A stretch of DNA of 54,947 nucleotides from assembly GCA_013285855.1 (NCBI GenBank), contig JABDGW010000009.1, forward strand, positions 1 to 54,947, read 5' to 3'. The notes beneath the pieces are model-generated. The model was given only the letters and a program-made list of their open reading frames with translations, was not told the origin of the DNA and did not search any database. Position numbers and translations under genes: made by a program. This DNA comes from Bacteroidota bacterium (GTDB lineage: Bacteria; Bacteroidota; Bacteroidia; Chitinophagales; Chitinophagaceae). Positions within the stretch are counted from its first letter, which is position 1, and the number at the start of each line of letters is the position of its first letter. Below are positions 34,225 to 43,646 of the stretch, in pieces.

Positions 34225-34733
34225 TTATAGTTTGATGGCTTTTAATTCATCATTGGCTGCATCCATAAGCTCGTAAGTTTTTACATTGCAGATAAGCATT
34301 TCATCCAAAGCATTTACAACATTTTTATAAGTTGAAGCATCAGTTGCTTTTATCAGCACTATCATACCTGTATCACTTCCATACTTATATTTTATTTCTT
34401 TTTTCTTTTGAAAGATTGCATTACGGATTGCCGCGGAATTACTGCCGATATTTTTAATCCTGTTTAGTTGTTGCCCATTATATACATAGATGTCATCATC
34501 AGCACCTAATATTAAATTGAGTATTTTGTTTGCCGGTAACTCTGAAGAATCTCCATTACTTGTTGTTGCCAGTTTCATAACCGTAGGTTGAGAAAGAGTA
34601 GTTGTAAAAATGAAAAATGAAATAAGTAAAAATCCAAGATCAACCATTGGAGTAAGGTCAACACGCAACGATGCTTTTTTGTTTTTTGAAACACCGCTTT
34701 TTGTTTGTGTTCTCTTTGTAAAACTTCTGCCAT
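34225..34733 (-). pseudogene. exbD: ExbD/TolR-type protein gene with an N-terminal frameshift
   Basis: The main frame contains the ExbD signature RVDLTPMVDLGFLLISFFIF and a periplasmic C-terminal domain, but it has no ATG at its start; a TTG at 34668 would cut off the usual cytoplasmic N-terminus. In the next frame an ATG at 34733 reads MAEVLQREHKQK, the usual beginning of this family, and then fails to join. The two parts would join in frame as HKQK-SGVSKNKKASLRVDL if the run of five A in the AACAAAAAGCGG region (minus strand) had six. I infer a one-base loss in a homopolymer: a real mutation, transcriptional slippage site or sequence error. ExbD works with ExbB and TonB; no partner is in the window. 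Confidence 0.75.
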
Positions 34734-34831
34734 AGTTTTATTAATGAGATGAAATTTTTACATTATTCCATAAATATTTTGATAAGGAATAAACTAATAT
34801 GATGATACAAAAAGCATAAGCTTTTGAATAT

Positions 34832-35329
34832 TTATTTATCGCTTTCTTTCAATATAAAACTTATTCTGCCATTAGTTTCCATAAACGCTGTATCTATTTC
34901 AGCAAGCGTAAGTTTTTTTGTTTCCAATCTCAGGCTTTCATGCAGATCATTTTCACTCATACCTGTTCTTTCAAGGTTATTATTTACTAAAGCTCCATCC
35001 TGATATAATTTAATATAAGTGCCTTTTACCAGTTTTTCAAACTTCCTGTTTTTTACAGACAGCCATGCAATTAAACGATGCATACCAACCATTACAACAG
35101 ACGAAGCAACCGTTGCACAGTACGGTGAAGCACCCACAACACCTCTTGCCAGCACAGCACCCAGGAGAATAACAATAATATTATCAAATGCTGAACGCTT
35201 GGCAAAAGTGCGCATGCCTGCAAGCCGTATAAGCACTAATAAAATAATAAATGTTACAAATGTGCGCATACTCATTTGCAGTGTTGTGAGATTCGGCCCT
35301 TCGCCAAACAAATAATGTATTGTATTCAT
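34832..35329 (-). CDS. DUF421 (YetF-like) membrane protein
   Basis: A 165-residue protein with three N-terminal membrane helices (residues ~15-85) and a soluble C-terminal domain. The signature 'RLAGMRTFAKRSAFDNIIVILLGAVLARGVVG' and later IKLYQDGALVNNNLERTGMSENDLHESLR are those of DUF421 proteins. The function of this family is poorly known. Its ATG overlaps the stop of the inorganic pyrophosphatase gene by four bases (ATGA), so the two are translationally coupled. Confidence 0.85.
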   Translation of the reverse strand: MNTIHYLFGEGPNLTTLQMSMRTFVTFIILLVLIRLAGMRTFAKRSAFDNIIVILLGAVLARGVVGASPYCATVASSVVMVGMHRLIAWLSVKNRKFEKLVKGTYIKLYQDGALVNNNLERTGMSENDLHESLRLETKKLTLAEIDTAFMETNGRISFILKESDK

Positions 35330-35811
35330 GATTTATTTTTGGTTATAAGTTTTAAAGCTTGTGTTGCGTTAATTTTTTTTAAAGGCTTAAATTTTTTGCC
35401 TTCTATTTCATTATAATTTATAAAGAATGTTTGCGTTTGATTGATGATATCTGCGGGCAGTTCTTTTATCTCCTGTATATCAGCAAACATTTGAGAAGCT
35501 TCAGGTATGCCAATAAACCTGTCGTTGCGCACTGTTTTTCCTACTTCCGTTTGATTGGCCGTTATCGCCCCAATTATTCTGCAATCCATCACACAACCGG
35601 GAAAGCTTTTTAATTCTGAAATAATGATAATATCAAGCGGGTCACCGTCTTCTCCTTTTGTATTCGGTATAAATCCAAAATCAAACGGGAACACCATACC
35701 CGCAGGCATTACTTTTTTTAATTTGAACCATTTATTTTCGGGATCATAATCATATTTCTGCGCACTGCCTTTTGGTGTTTCCACAATAGCGGTTATTGTT
35801 TGCATATTCAA
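35326..35811 (-). CDS. ppa: Inorganic pyrophosphatase (family I)
   Basis: Hydrolyses pyrophosphate to two phosphates and drives biosynthetic reactions. The 161-residue protein has the family I pattern: KYDYDPENKWFKLKKVMPAGMVFPFDFGFIPNT followed by the metal-binding acidic cluster GEDGDPLDIIII, and 'GAITANQTEVGKTVRNDRFIGIP'. Length is slightly short for the family (about 170-180). The ATG at 35811 is preferred; 35805 is an alternative. It overlaps DUF421 by four bases and is downstream of the broken PfpI gene, separated by a terminator. Confidence 0.88.
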   Translation of the reverse strand: MNMQTITAIVETPKGSAQKYDYDPENKWFKLKKVMPAGMVFPFDFGFIPNTKGEDGDPLDIIIISELKSFPGCVMDCRIIGAITANQTEVGKTVRNDRFIGIPEASQMFADIQEIKELPADIINQTQTFFINYNEIEGKKFKPLKKINATQALKLITKNKS

Positions 35812-35843
35812 TTACATTGATAAAAAAAATTTAAACAAAAATA

Positions 35844-35869
35844 AAGCCCCGTTTCATAAAACGGGGCTT
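35844..35869 (-). terminator. Intrinsic terminator after the DJ-1/PfpI gene
   Basis: AAGCCCCGTTT (35844-35854) and AAACGGGGCTT (35859-35869) form an 11-base stem with a short loop. On the minus strand the stem is followed by TTATTTTTG. It lies 30-60 bases past the end of the DJ-1/PfpI frame. Confidence 0.75.
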
Positions 35870-35900
35870 CGTCCTCTTTAAATCAAACTCACTATTTTTA

Positions 35901-36462
35901 TTAATGCGCAGGAGCAGGCACATGTACGCCTTCTGTAATTTCTTCAATCATTTTTTTATTAAATGCACGTAAATCTTTCGGGCTGCGGCTTGTAACAAGG
36001 CCGTTATCAACTACTACTTCGGTCAACCCAACCAACACCTGCATTTATCAGGTCTGTTTTTACTGATGGATAAGATGTCATCGTTCTGCCCTCAAGCAAA
36101 CCTGTTTCAATTAATGTTTGCGGGCCATGGCAAATAGCAGCAATAGGTTTGCCTGATTCTAAAAACTCTTTTACAAACTTAACTGCATTTTCATCTATGC
36201 GCAGCTTATCAGGGTTTAAAACACCGCCAGGCAAAATCAATGCATCATAATCTTCTTCTTTTGCATCTTTTATATTTTTATCTACATTCAATTCAATTGA
36301 CCAATGGTCATGATCCCATGCTTTTACTTTTTCTTTTTGCGGAGAAACAATATGCACTTCTGCACCGGCTTCTTCAAGCGCCTGTTTTGGGCTTGTTAAC
36401 TCAACTTCTTCGAAACCTGTTTCAGTAAGTATGGCAATTTTTTTGCCTTGTAAAGATTTCAT
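35901..36462 (-). pseudogene. DJ-1/PfpI-family protein gene with a frameshift
   Basis: Read from the ATG at 36462 (MKSLQGKKIAILTETGFEEVEL), the frame has the PfpI/YhbO pattern: the nucleophile elbow AAICHGPQTLIETGLL with the cysteine, and ILPGGVLNPD. It stops early after [12 protein letters not shown]. In another frame the missing end continues as [29 protein letters not shown] to a TAA at 35901, the normal C-terminus of the family. The break is near 36025, where GACCGAAGTA is read out of frame; deleting one C restores it. Family members are stress-linked glyoxalase or deglycase-type or chaperone proteins. The locus is either a recent pseudogene or a sequence error. Confidence 0.75.
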
Positions 36463-36667
36463 ATTTAAAAATTTAAGTGAAAAACTTAATAACATAAATC
36501 AAAAATCAAACCAGCAAAAATGTTGTTGAGCTACAGCGCTGTTAGATATTATATTTTACAGTTGTGAAATTTATACCGCATGTTTTTATGGTTACTAAAT
36601 TTTTTTTGTGTATTAATATTTACTAAGATAATGGATGTTAACCTTTTCATTTACTAAGTTTGATTAT

Positions 36668-39286
36668 ATGATTGATGAGCAAAGGCGGCTTAATGAAAAC
36701 ACGAATAAACCCGTTCCATTAGTACAGTGGGGCTCATATTTAAGTGAGCGGCAGTGGGCAACAGTGCGTGAAGATTACAGTGCAGATGGTGATGCCTGGC
36801 ATTATTTTCCTTTTGATCATGCACATTGCAGGGTTTACCGCTGGGGGGAAGATGGGTTGGCCGGCATTTCAGACTACTATCAAAACCTATGTTTTTCAAT
36901 TGCGTTATGGAATGGAAAGGATGAAATTTTAAAAGAGCGTCTTTTTGGCCTGGGTAATTTTGAAGGTAACCATGGTGAAGATGTAAAAGAATTATATTAC
37001 TATCTTGATAATTTGCCTACCCATACTTACATGCAGTATTTGTATAAGTATCCGCAGCAAAAATTTCCTTATGAATTATTAAGAACAGAAAACCGCAACA
37101 GAACAAAGCTTGATCCCGAATATGAAATTCTTGACACGGGCATTTTTAACAACAATGAATATTTTGATGTTTTAATAACCTATGCAAAGCATGATGATGA
37201 AGATATTTTTATTAAGATTGATATTACCAACCATTATATAAATGAAGCAGAAATAACGGTATTGCCAACTTTATTTTTTTATAATAAGTGGCAATACACG
37301 CCCGATTTAATAAAGCCATCTTTATCGCTGGTAAATAAAAACTGTGTTGCAGCAGATCATAATAAACTGGGCCGTCATTATTTTTATTTTTTAAATGCTG
37401 ACGACAGGTTATTTACAGAAAATGAAACCAATACAGAAATTGTAACCGGTACACCTAATACTTCAGTTTTTACAAAAGATGCTTTTCACCAGGCCATCAT
37501 TCAGAAAAAAAATATTACAGCGTTACGTAATAAAAAACAGGGAACAAAATTCGCAGCAGTATATGATCTCAATATTGCAGCAGGTGAAACAAAAACCATT
37601 TATTGCAGGCTTAGTAACAATGAAATAAAAAAGCCATTTGTAAAAGACTTCGAACATATTTTTCAAAAACGCAAAAATGAAGCAGATGATTTCTATGCTG
37701 CTATTCTGCCAAAGGAAATGAATAAAGACCTTACCAATATTCAGCGGCAGGCAATTGCAGGATTGTTATGGAGCAAACAATATTATCATTTTGATGTGGA
37801 ACGATGGTTAACAACAAGTGATGGCATTACAGAACCAAGCCCGGCGCGTTTAACAGGCCGCAACTACGATTGGACGCATTTAAAAAACCAGGATATTATC
37901 TGCATGCCCGATAAATGGGAATATCCCTGGTATGCTGCGTGGGATATGGCATTTCAAACCATTTCAATGGCAGTAGCAGATGCAAATTTTGCCAAACACC
38001 AGTTGTTGCTTATTATGCGCGAATGGTATATGAAACCCGATGGCCAGCTACCTGCTTACGAATGGAATTTTAGTGATGTAAACCCGCCGGTGCAGGCATG
38101 GGCAGCATTGCAGGTTTATTATATTGAGCAAAAACAAACCGGCAAAAATGATGTTCAGTTTTTAAAAAAAATATTTCAGAAGCTGCTTATAAATTTTACC
38201 TGGTGGATAAACCGTAAAGATCTTAAAGGCAATAATATTTTTGAAGGCGGATTTTTAGGCCTTGATAATATTGGTGTTTTTAACCGCAGCTTTAATTACC
38301 AGGGTTCGGTACAGTTAGAGCAGGCAGATGGTACAAGCTGGATGGGAATGTATGCTTTGAATATGATGGATATGGCAGTTGAAATTGCTTTGCACGATGA
38401 ATCTTTTGAAGATACTGCCACCAAATTTTTTGAGCATTTTGTTTTTATAGCTGAAGCTTTGAATGAGCATAATTTATGGAATAAAGATGATAAGTTTTTT
38501 TATGATGTGCTGAATGTTGCAGGCACTGACCCAATGCCTTTGCGCATACGTTCTATTGTAGGGCTAACGCCTTTATTTGCCGTTTCAAATATATTGTCAT
38601 GGGAATTGGATAAACTGCAGGATTTTAAAAAACGTATTGCATGGTTTGAAGACTATCGCACAAAAAACAATAAATTCTGGCCCAACGAAGAAAGAAGCGG
38701 CGATGCTGAAATATTATTATCACTTATACGCAAAGAGCGCCTGCTCGATCTGTTGAAATATTTGTTGGATGAAAATGAATTTCTTTCACCTGGCGGTATA
38801 AGAGCTTTATCAAAATATCATCTTGATCATCCGTATTCCACTACCGTTGATGGTATTGCATATACCATTCATTATGATCCGGGCGACAGCACTTCAAATA
38901 TGTTTGGCGGCAACAGCAACTGGCGTGGCCCGGTGTGGATGCCAATCAATTATCTTATTATACAATCCATTCGCAAATACGGAAAATTTTATGGCGATAC
39001 TTTGTTGGTTGAATGCCCTGTTGGCTCAGGCAAACAAATGAATCTTGAACAGGTGGCTGATGAGCTTACCAAACGTGTTATTAGTTTATTTGAAAAAGAT
39101 GCAGAAAGCAACCGTAAAGTTTACGACACATACAACTGGTTTTATAAAAAGCCCGAAAATGAAAATCTTGTTTTATTCTATGAATATTTTCATGGTGATA
39201 GCGGCAGAGGCTTAGGCGCTTCCCATCAAACCGGCTGGACGGCTTTAGTGGCTGAATTGATAAGCGAATATGGCGGAAAATTATAG
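36668..39286 (+). CDS. GH63-like glucosidase (MGH1-like)
   Basis: The ATG at 36668 (MIDEQRRLNENTNK) gives an 872-residue cytoplasmic protein without signal peptide; the ATG at 36635 adds 11 residues. It begins with VPLVQWGSYLSERQWATVREDYSADGDAWHYFPFDHAH, typical of long 'glucosidase' proteins of the GH63/MGH1-like group. The (alpha/alpha)6 catalytic part includes EYPWYAAWDMAFQTISMA, ADGTSWMGMYALNMM, SNWRGPVWMPINYLI and GASHQTGWTALVAELI. Related GH63 enzymes act on alpha-glucosides by inversion. I cannot name the substrate or verify the acid and base residues from family knowledge alone. It stands alone, with no sugar genes nearby. Confidence 0.8.
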   Translation: MIDEQRRLNENTNKPVPLVQWGSYLSERQWATVREDYSADGDAWHYFPFDHAHCRVYRWGEDGLAGISDYYQNLCFSIALWNGKDEILKERLFGLGNFEGNHGEDVKELYYYLDNLPTHTYMQYLYKYPQQKFPYELLRTENRNRTKLDPEYEILDTGIFNNNEYFDVLITYAKHDDEDIFIKIDITNHYINEAEITVLPTLFFYNKWQYTPDLIKPSLSLVNKNCVAADHNKLGRHYFYFLNADDRLFTENETNTEIVTGTPNTSVFTKDAFHQAIIQKKNITALRNKKQGTKFAAVYDLNIAAGETKTIYCRLSNNEIKKPFVKDFEHIFQKRKNEADDFYAAILPKEMNKDLTNIQRQAIAGLLWSKQYYHFDVERWLTTSDGITEPSPARLTGRNYDWTHLKNQDIICMPDKWEYPWYAAWDMAFQTISMAVADANFAKHQLLLIMREWYMKPDGQLPAYEWNFSDVNPPVQAWAALQVYYIEQKQTGKNDVQFLKKIFQKLLINFTWWINRKDLKGNNIFEGGFLGLDNIGVFNRSFNYQGSVQLEQADGTSWMGMYALNMMDMAVEIALHDESFEDTATKFFEHFVFIAEALNEHNLWNKDDKFFYDVLNVAGTDPMPLRIRSIVGLTPLFAVSNILSWELDKLQDFKKRIAWFEDYRTKNNKFWPNEERSGDAEILLSLIRKERLLDLLKYLLDENEFLSPGGIRALSKYHLDHPYSTTVDGIAYTIHYDPGDSTSNMFGGNSNWRGPVWMPINYLIIQSIRKYGKFYGDTLLVECPVGSGKQMNLEQVADELTKRVISLFEKDAESNRKVYDTYNWFYKKPENENLVLFYEYFHGDSGRGLGASHQTGWTALVAELISEYGGKL

Positions 39287-39746
39287 TGATTAAGTACGCA
39301 AATACAGTTTGCGGACAATGGCAAGACAACCCACCTGTGACTTGGTGTATGCCTGACCTTTATTATTAAACTATCCGGGCATTTACGAACCCTGGAGGTA
39401 AACTACCTGTAAAAATTGAATATGACACGAAAATTACGAAGGAAAAGAATATTTATTCAAACCCTCCTGTAGCAGGTTAACTATTAACAACCGGCTATTG
39501 GAAAAAAATTTGCTGCAAAATTGTTTCCCTGCTTCATTAAATTCCGTTTAATATCCCGCATTTACTGCTCAATATTTTTGTATTGAGTGTAATAATGAAA
39601 ACAGCTTAAGCTGTCCGCACCTTGTTAAAGTTCAATATGGTTTAAATAGCTTATTCGCCGTTGCTAATCAATAAAAAACCAATGACGACAGAATGCCGGT
39701 TTGCCGGCATTCCTGTTTTATGTACATTAATGATTTGGTGACAGAC
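39287..39746. other. Non-coding gap with a terminator hairpin
   Basis: This 460-base convergent gap holds a hairpin at 39691-39712: GAATGCCGG pairs exactly with CCGGCATTC across four bases, with CTGTTTTA after it. It could end both the glucosidase and the LysE genes. A smaller stem (AGGTA with TACCT) lies near 39395-39410. I see no gene in the remainder. Confidence 0.6.
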
Positions 39747-40397
39747 TTATTTCTTCAGCCAGCTTTCGAAGAATATTTTGTATACCTGTATGGTTGCTGA
39801 AATTATAAAAACAGCACCCATTATAACATTTAAAATTCTATGGCTTGCTTTTAATTTTTTTATAAGCCAGTTGCCGCCATGAATGTAAATAACCTGGCCT
39901 GCCAACGTTCCTAAACCGGCTCCTGCAGTAAAAAGATTAAAATCTGTTGAGGTTGTTTTAACAGTGCCATTGTGAATAAAATATGTTCCCCAAAAAAACC
40001 AAAATGGAATTTGCATGGGGTTGATGGCGCTCAGCATCAAACCAAGTAAAAAACGGTTGATGTTGTTATCAATCAACAAGCCTTTTTTTTGTGGCTCTTT
40101 TTGCTTTATTGCTTTGCGGATGCTTAAAAAACCAAGCGTAAAAAATAGTATAACAGTAAACCAGCTTACATAATTAAACAACATTTTGTTGTGCATTATC
40201 CATTGGCTGCTGTTTAAAGCAACCCGCAGGTAAATAATTTCAACCAATGCACCTGCAATGCTGAATAACCACGCATTTTTAAAATTTTCTTCAACACCAA
40301 TTTGTGTAGCAGCAACATTTAAATTACCCAAAGGCAATTGCCCTAAAAAGCTTACACCAAATCCTGCAAATAATACAGGCAGCAGTTCATTCATCAT
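39747..40397 (-). CDS. LysE-family amino acid exporter
   Basis: A 216-residue inner-membrane protein with six hydrophobic segments. LysE/RhtB signs are FLGQLPLGNLNVAATQIGVEENFKNAWLFSIAGALVEIIYL near the N-terminus and a second half with GLMLSAINPMQIPFWFFWGTYF. The family exports amino acids or small peptides. The 5' end lies four bases after the stop of an ATP-grasp ligase gene, so the two are co-transcribed. The pairing suggests that the ligase product or a related amino acid is exported; this is inference. Confidence 0.8.
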   Translation of the reverse strand: MMNELLPVLFAGFGVSFLGQLPLGNLNVAATQIGVEENFKNAWLFSIAGALVEIIYLRVALNSSQWIMHNKMLFNYVSWFTVILFFTLGFLSIRKAIKQKEPQKKGLLIDNNINRFLLGLMLSAINPMQIPFWFFWGTYFIHNGTVKTTSTDFNLFTAGAGLGTLAGQVIYIHGGNWLIKKLKASHRILNVIMGAVFIISATIQVYKIFFESWLKK

Positions 40398-40401
40398 AGT
40401 C

Positions 40402-41442
40402 TTATATTTTGCATTGCAGGTCTAATTGCTTCATCAGCTTTGTATTTTTAAGTGATGCATCCAGCATGAGCAGGCCTTTCCGAAACGGAATGTATGCTAT
40501 TCCTTTTTTATAATTTATCCTGCCGATTTCATACATATATTTCCAGTGCAGCGCAATTATATTTATAGCCTGCATATAACTTAACCCAATGTCGTAAATA
40601 TGGTTTGGTTCAGAACCCACACCATTAAATTCAAGTATCGAAATATTTTTCTCCTGTTTCAAATCTTCAAGCGAAGTTGTTTTTATATCATAACGTCCGT
40701 AATAAAAATTTTTACTGAATAAATTTATTTTGTCTATCACGCATAACAGTTGTTCATCAATTTCATTTTTTAAATTAATAAATCTTGCGCCACGATTATG
40801 ATTACCCAACTCATTCAAATAAAAAATTTCTTCTGCGGCAATTACTTCGTTTAATCTTTCTGCATGTTTATGTTTTTGTTCTGCCGAAATCATAAACGCT
40901 TTCGGATGTTTTTCTATCAGCAGCTTTAAAGTTGATCTTCCATCACCTTTTACATGCAGGTATTCTTTTGCAATTAATCCTGTTACTATACCTTTTTCTT
41001 CGCCAGGATAACGCACATAAAAAATACTCAGTTCCAAAGGCATGGTTATCATTTCCTGTATCACGTAAGTAAAAGTTAATAATGAATGATAAGCTGCAAG
41101 CTGTTCTTTATTTTCTATTCTTCGGAACAGCAAACCTTTTGTACCAACATCCGGCTTTACAGCAACAGGAAATTGCAAACCTGCTGCATACATTTTTTTT
41201 ACAACACAATCCAAACTTTCAGAAGGCTGAATATAAATAGTTATGGGTGAAAACTCAACCGGCAATTGCTGAAACATCTCTTCTTTTGTTTCCCCTTCAA
41301 AACCGCTGAAATACATTGTTGGGTTTACATTTGAAAAAAACCAAAAGCTGCCGCTGCGCATCCAGTAATACATCCATAAAAAAATAACAGGGATATAGAT
41401 CACAAAAAAAGGCAAGCGCTCCCAATTAAAGATTTTTTTCAA
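40402..41442 (-). CDS. ATP-grasp ligase-like protein
   Basis: A 346-residue protein whose first helix (LPFFVIYIPVIFLWMYYWMRSG) looks like a membrane anchor or half-anchor. The middle has ATP-grasp features: PVAVKPDVGTKGLLFRRIENKEQLAAY (nucleotide-binding lysine region), VIQEMI, and a metal-binding end ISILEFNGVGSEPNHIYD resembling the ExNxxP/N motif of D-Ala-D-Ala-ligase-like enzymes. Such enzymes join a carboxylate to an amine using ATP. The substrate is unknown. It is followed four bases later by a LysE exporter, which fits an exported amino acid derivative or dipeptide. Confidence 0.7.
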   Translation of the reverse strand: MKKIFNWERLPFFVIYIPVIFLWMYYWMRSGSFWFFSNVNPTMYFSGFEGETKEEMFQQLPVEFSPITIYIQPSESLDCVVKKMYAAGLQFPVAVKPDVGTKGLLFRRIENKEQLAAYHSLLTFTYVIQEMITMPLELSIFYVRYPGEEKGIVTGLIAKEYLHVKGDGRSTLKLLIEKHPKAFMISAEQKHKHAERLNEVIAAEEIFYLNELGNHNRGARFINLKNEIDEQLLCVIDKINLFSKNFYYGRYDIKTTSLEDLKQEKNISILEFNGVGSEPNHIYDIGLSYMQAINIIALHWKYMYEIGRINYKKGIAYIPFRKGLLMLDASLKNTKLMKQLDLQCKI

Positions 41443-41552
41443 CCAATTGCTTTTAGTGGCGCAAAAATAGTGTTGCCGGTTTATGCTGCAACAGTTTTGT
41501 TTGTTAATGCAAGCTTGTTTGTTTTATTTTTGAAATTGTCAAAACAACTTAT

Positions 41553-42335
41553 ATGCAAATTCCGCGCATGGCAGATATGATGGCAAATGGCGAAACACCG
41601 GAAATTTTATTTTGGGTTGGATGTGCCGGCAGTTTTGATCAGCGTGCACAAAAAATAACCCGTGCTTTTGCTGCTATTTTAAATAAGGTTGAAATTAAAT
41701 ATGCTATTCTTGGTAAAGAGGAAGCCTGCACCGGCGATCCTGCACGAAGAGCAGGCAATGAATTTTTATTCCAGATGATGGCCTATAATAATATTCAAAT
41801 TTTAAATGGTTATGGAATAAAAAAAATAGTAACTGCTTGCCCGCACTGTTTTAATATTCTTAAAAATGAATATCCTGTGCTTGGCGGAAATTATGAAGTA
41901 ATGCATCACACAACATTTTTACAGCAACTAATTGATGAAGGCAAAATAAAACTAAAAGAAAGCGGCAGTTTCAAAGGAAAAAAAATTACGTACCACGACA
42001 GTTGTTATCTCGGCCGCGCCAATAATATTTATGAAGCGCCGCGCAAAGTGCTTGAATTATTGGATGCAGAATTGATTGAAATGAAACGCTGCCGCAGTAA
42101 AGGTTTATGCTGCGGCGCCGGTGGTGCGCAAATGTTTAAAGAAGAAGAAAAAGGAACAACAAGAGTAAATTTTGAACGAAGTGAAGAAGCCATTGAAACA
42201 GGTGCAAATATTATTGCAGCCGCCTGCCCTTTTTGCAATACTATGCTTACTGATGGCGTAAAAAATAAAGAGAAAGAAGATAGTGTGAAAGTGATGGATA
42301 TTGCGGAATTGATTGCAGCGGATTTTATTGATTAA
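41553..42335 (+). CDS. CCG-domain iron-sulfur-binding protein (HdrB-like)
   Basis: A 260-residue cytoplasmic protein with two cysteine-rich CCG-type domains, like the C-terminal half of GlpC/LutA and of HdrB. The first has FWVGCAGSFDQR and TACPHCFNIL; the second has YHDSCYLGR, KGLCCGAGGAQMF and AACPFCNTML. These residues bind Fe-S clusters or act in disulfide electron transfer. It is normally paired with a ferredoxin-domain partner gene, which is not nearby. The specific electron donor and substrate cannot be told. Confidence 0.8.
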   Translation: MQIPRMADMMANGETPEILFWVGCAGSFDQRAQKITRAFAAILNKVEIKYAILGKEEACTGDPARRAGNEFLFQMMAYNNIQILNGYGIKKIVTACPHCFNILKNEYPVLGGNYEVMHHTTFLQQLIDEGKIKLKESGSFKGKKITYHDSCYLGRANNIYEAPRKVLELLDAELIEMKRCRSKGLCCGAGGAQMFKEEEKGTTRVNFERSEEAIETGANIIAAACPFCNTMLTDGVKNKEKEDSVKVMDIAELIAADFID

Positions 42336-42498
42336 GCCTGAAACTTTGTAAAGCGGAATAACCGGTTTTGTTTTCAAATTCTTTATTTCATTTTCAACTG
42401 CTTTGTATAATCTTTAACAGGCTTGTTTTTAATCACAAAGAATAATTTTTTTAATGCATCGTTTATGGGATTGATAATTAATAAACTAAAAATCAACA

Positions 42499-43344
42499 AT
42501 GAAAAAATTAATCAATCCTGTATTAACTCTCTGCTGCATTTTATCCGTAATAATTTATTCCTGTACTAAAAGCAGTAGTTCCGGCAACAATACTGATAAT
42601 AGCACGCAATCTGCATCGGATAATTCATTTGCAGAAAGTACCAATAATGATGTTACTTCCATCAGCGCACAGTCAGAAGATAATGGTGTTACAGGAAGTT
42701 ACGGAGATTCCACTTTTAGTTTTATACTTAGCCCATGTGCCAGCGTAAGCATTGATAATATTTCAACTCCCCACAAGCTTATTATTGATTTTGGAACCGA
42801 TAATTGTTTGTGTTATGATGGCAAATACCGCCGCGGGAAAATATTGGTAACGTATTCCGGTTTATACAGGGATTCTGCAAGTTCTCATGCAATTACTTTT
42901 GATAATTACTATGTAAATAATTATAAAGTTGACGGCACTCAAACTGTTGTTAATAATGGTCACAATGCCGCAGGCAATCTTACTTTTTCTGTAAATGTAA
43001 ACAGCACTATTACTGACAGCACCGGCAAAACGCTTACCTATACTTCAGCGCGCACAAGAGAATGGGTTGCCGGGGAAAGTACAGATGGTTTGTTTGGGTG
43101 GACGGATGATGTATACAGCATAACAGGCGCAGCAAGCGGTACTGCTTTTGACGGAACGCAGTTTACATCTTCTATTTCAAGCCCGTTAATTGTTGCATTG
43201 AATTGCCACTGGATTGAAAAAGGTACGATTGATTTTACGCCAGCCGGCAAACTGCCACGCACAATTGATTTTGGAAATGGTGACTGTGATAATAAAGTAG
43301 CCGTTTCTATAGCTGGTATATCGTTCAATATTGTTTTACCATAA
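42499..43344 (+). CDS. Secreted lipoprotein, unknown function
   Basis: A 281-residue protein with signal segment LTLCCILSVIIYSC; the cysteine at residue 22 is a lipidation site. A serine/asparagine-rich linker (KSSSSGNNTDNSTQSASDNS) leads to a beta-rich domain with repeated short strands such as HKLIIDFGTDNCLCYDGKYRRGKILVTYSG. The 'IDFG.(D/N)..C' pattern occurs twice, near residues 97 and 255. I do not recognise a named family. It is the only gene on this stretch and is followed by a terminator. Confidence 0.6.
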   Translation: MKKLINPVLTLCCILSVIIYSCTKSSSSGNNTDNSTQSASDNSFAESTNNDVTSISAQSEDNGVTGSYGDSTFSFILSPCASVSIDNISTPHKLIIDFGTDNCLCYDGKYRRGKILVTYSGLYRDSASSHAITFDNYYVNNYKVDGTQTVVNNGHNAAGNLTFSVNVNSTITDSTGKTLTYTSARTREWVAGESTDGLFGWTDDVYSITGAASGTAFDGTQFTSSISSPLIVALNCHWIEKGTIDFTPAGKLPRTIDFGNGDCDNKVAVSIAGISFNIVLP

Positions 43345-43366
43345 GATTTTTTAATTGCAAAAAATT

Positions 43367-43398
43367 GCCGTTATGTTTTTATAGCATAGCGGCTTTTT
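43367..43398 (+). terminator. Intrinsic terminator after the lipoprotein gene
   Basis: GCCGTTATG (43367-43375) and CATAGCGGC (43385-43393) pair with one wobble, followed by five T. It begins 22 bases past the stop. The following 200 bases to the next terminator are AT-rich without a gene. Confidence 0.7.
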
Positions 43399-43604
43399 AT
43401 TTTGCTAACGTAAATTGAAATATGATGAAGTAATGTTTGAATACAGGTTGAAGCTTGTAACAAATTTGAAAGTGGCTAAACTGCTATAACACGTGCATTT
43501 GTAAAAGCATTCTTGACCAGCAACACTTGTATAGCAGTAAATCTTATCATCTTTTGTTCCAGCTTATATTTTATTATTCAGCATTTCATTAATCTTCAAT
43601 TTTC

Positions 43605-43638
43605 AAAAAAAAATCCTGCGGAAAGCAGGACTTTTTTT
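43605..43638 (-). terminator. Intrinsic terminator after the histone-like gene
   Basis: TCCTGC (43614-43619) and GCAGGA (43625-43630) form the stem; runs of A on the left and T on the right allow it to work in both directions. On the minus strand it follows the stop of the lysine/alanine-rich gene by less than 40 bases. Confidence 0.7.
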
Positions 43639-43646
43639 GAAAACAA

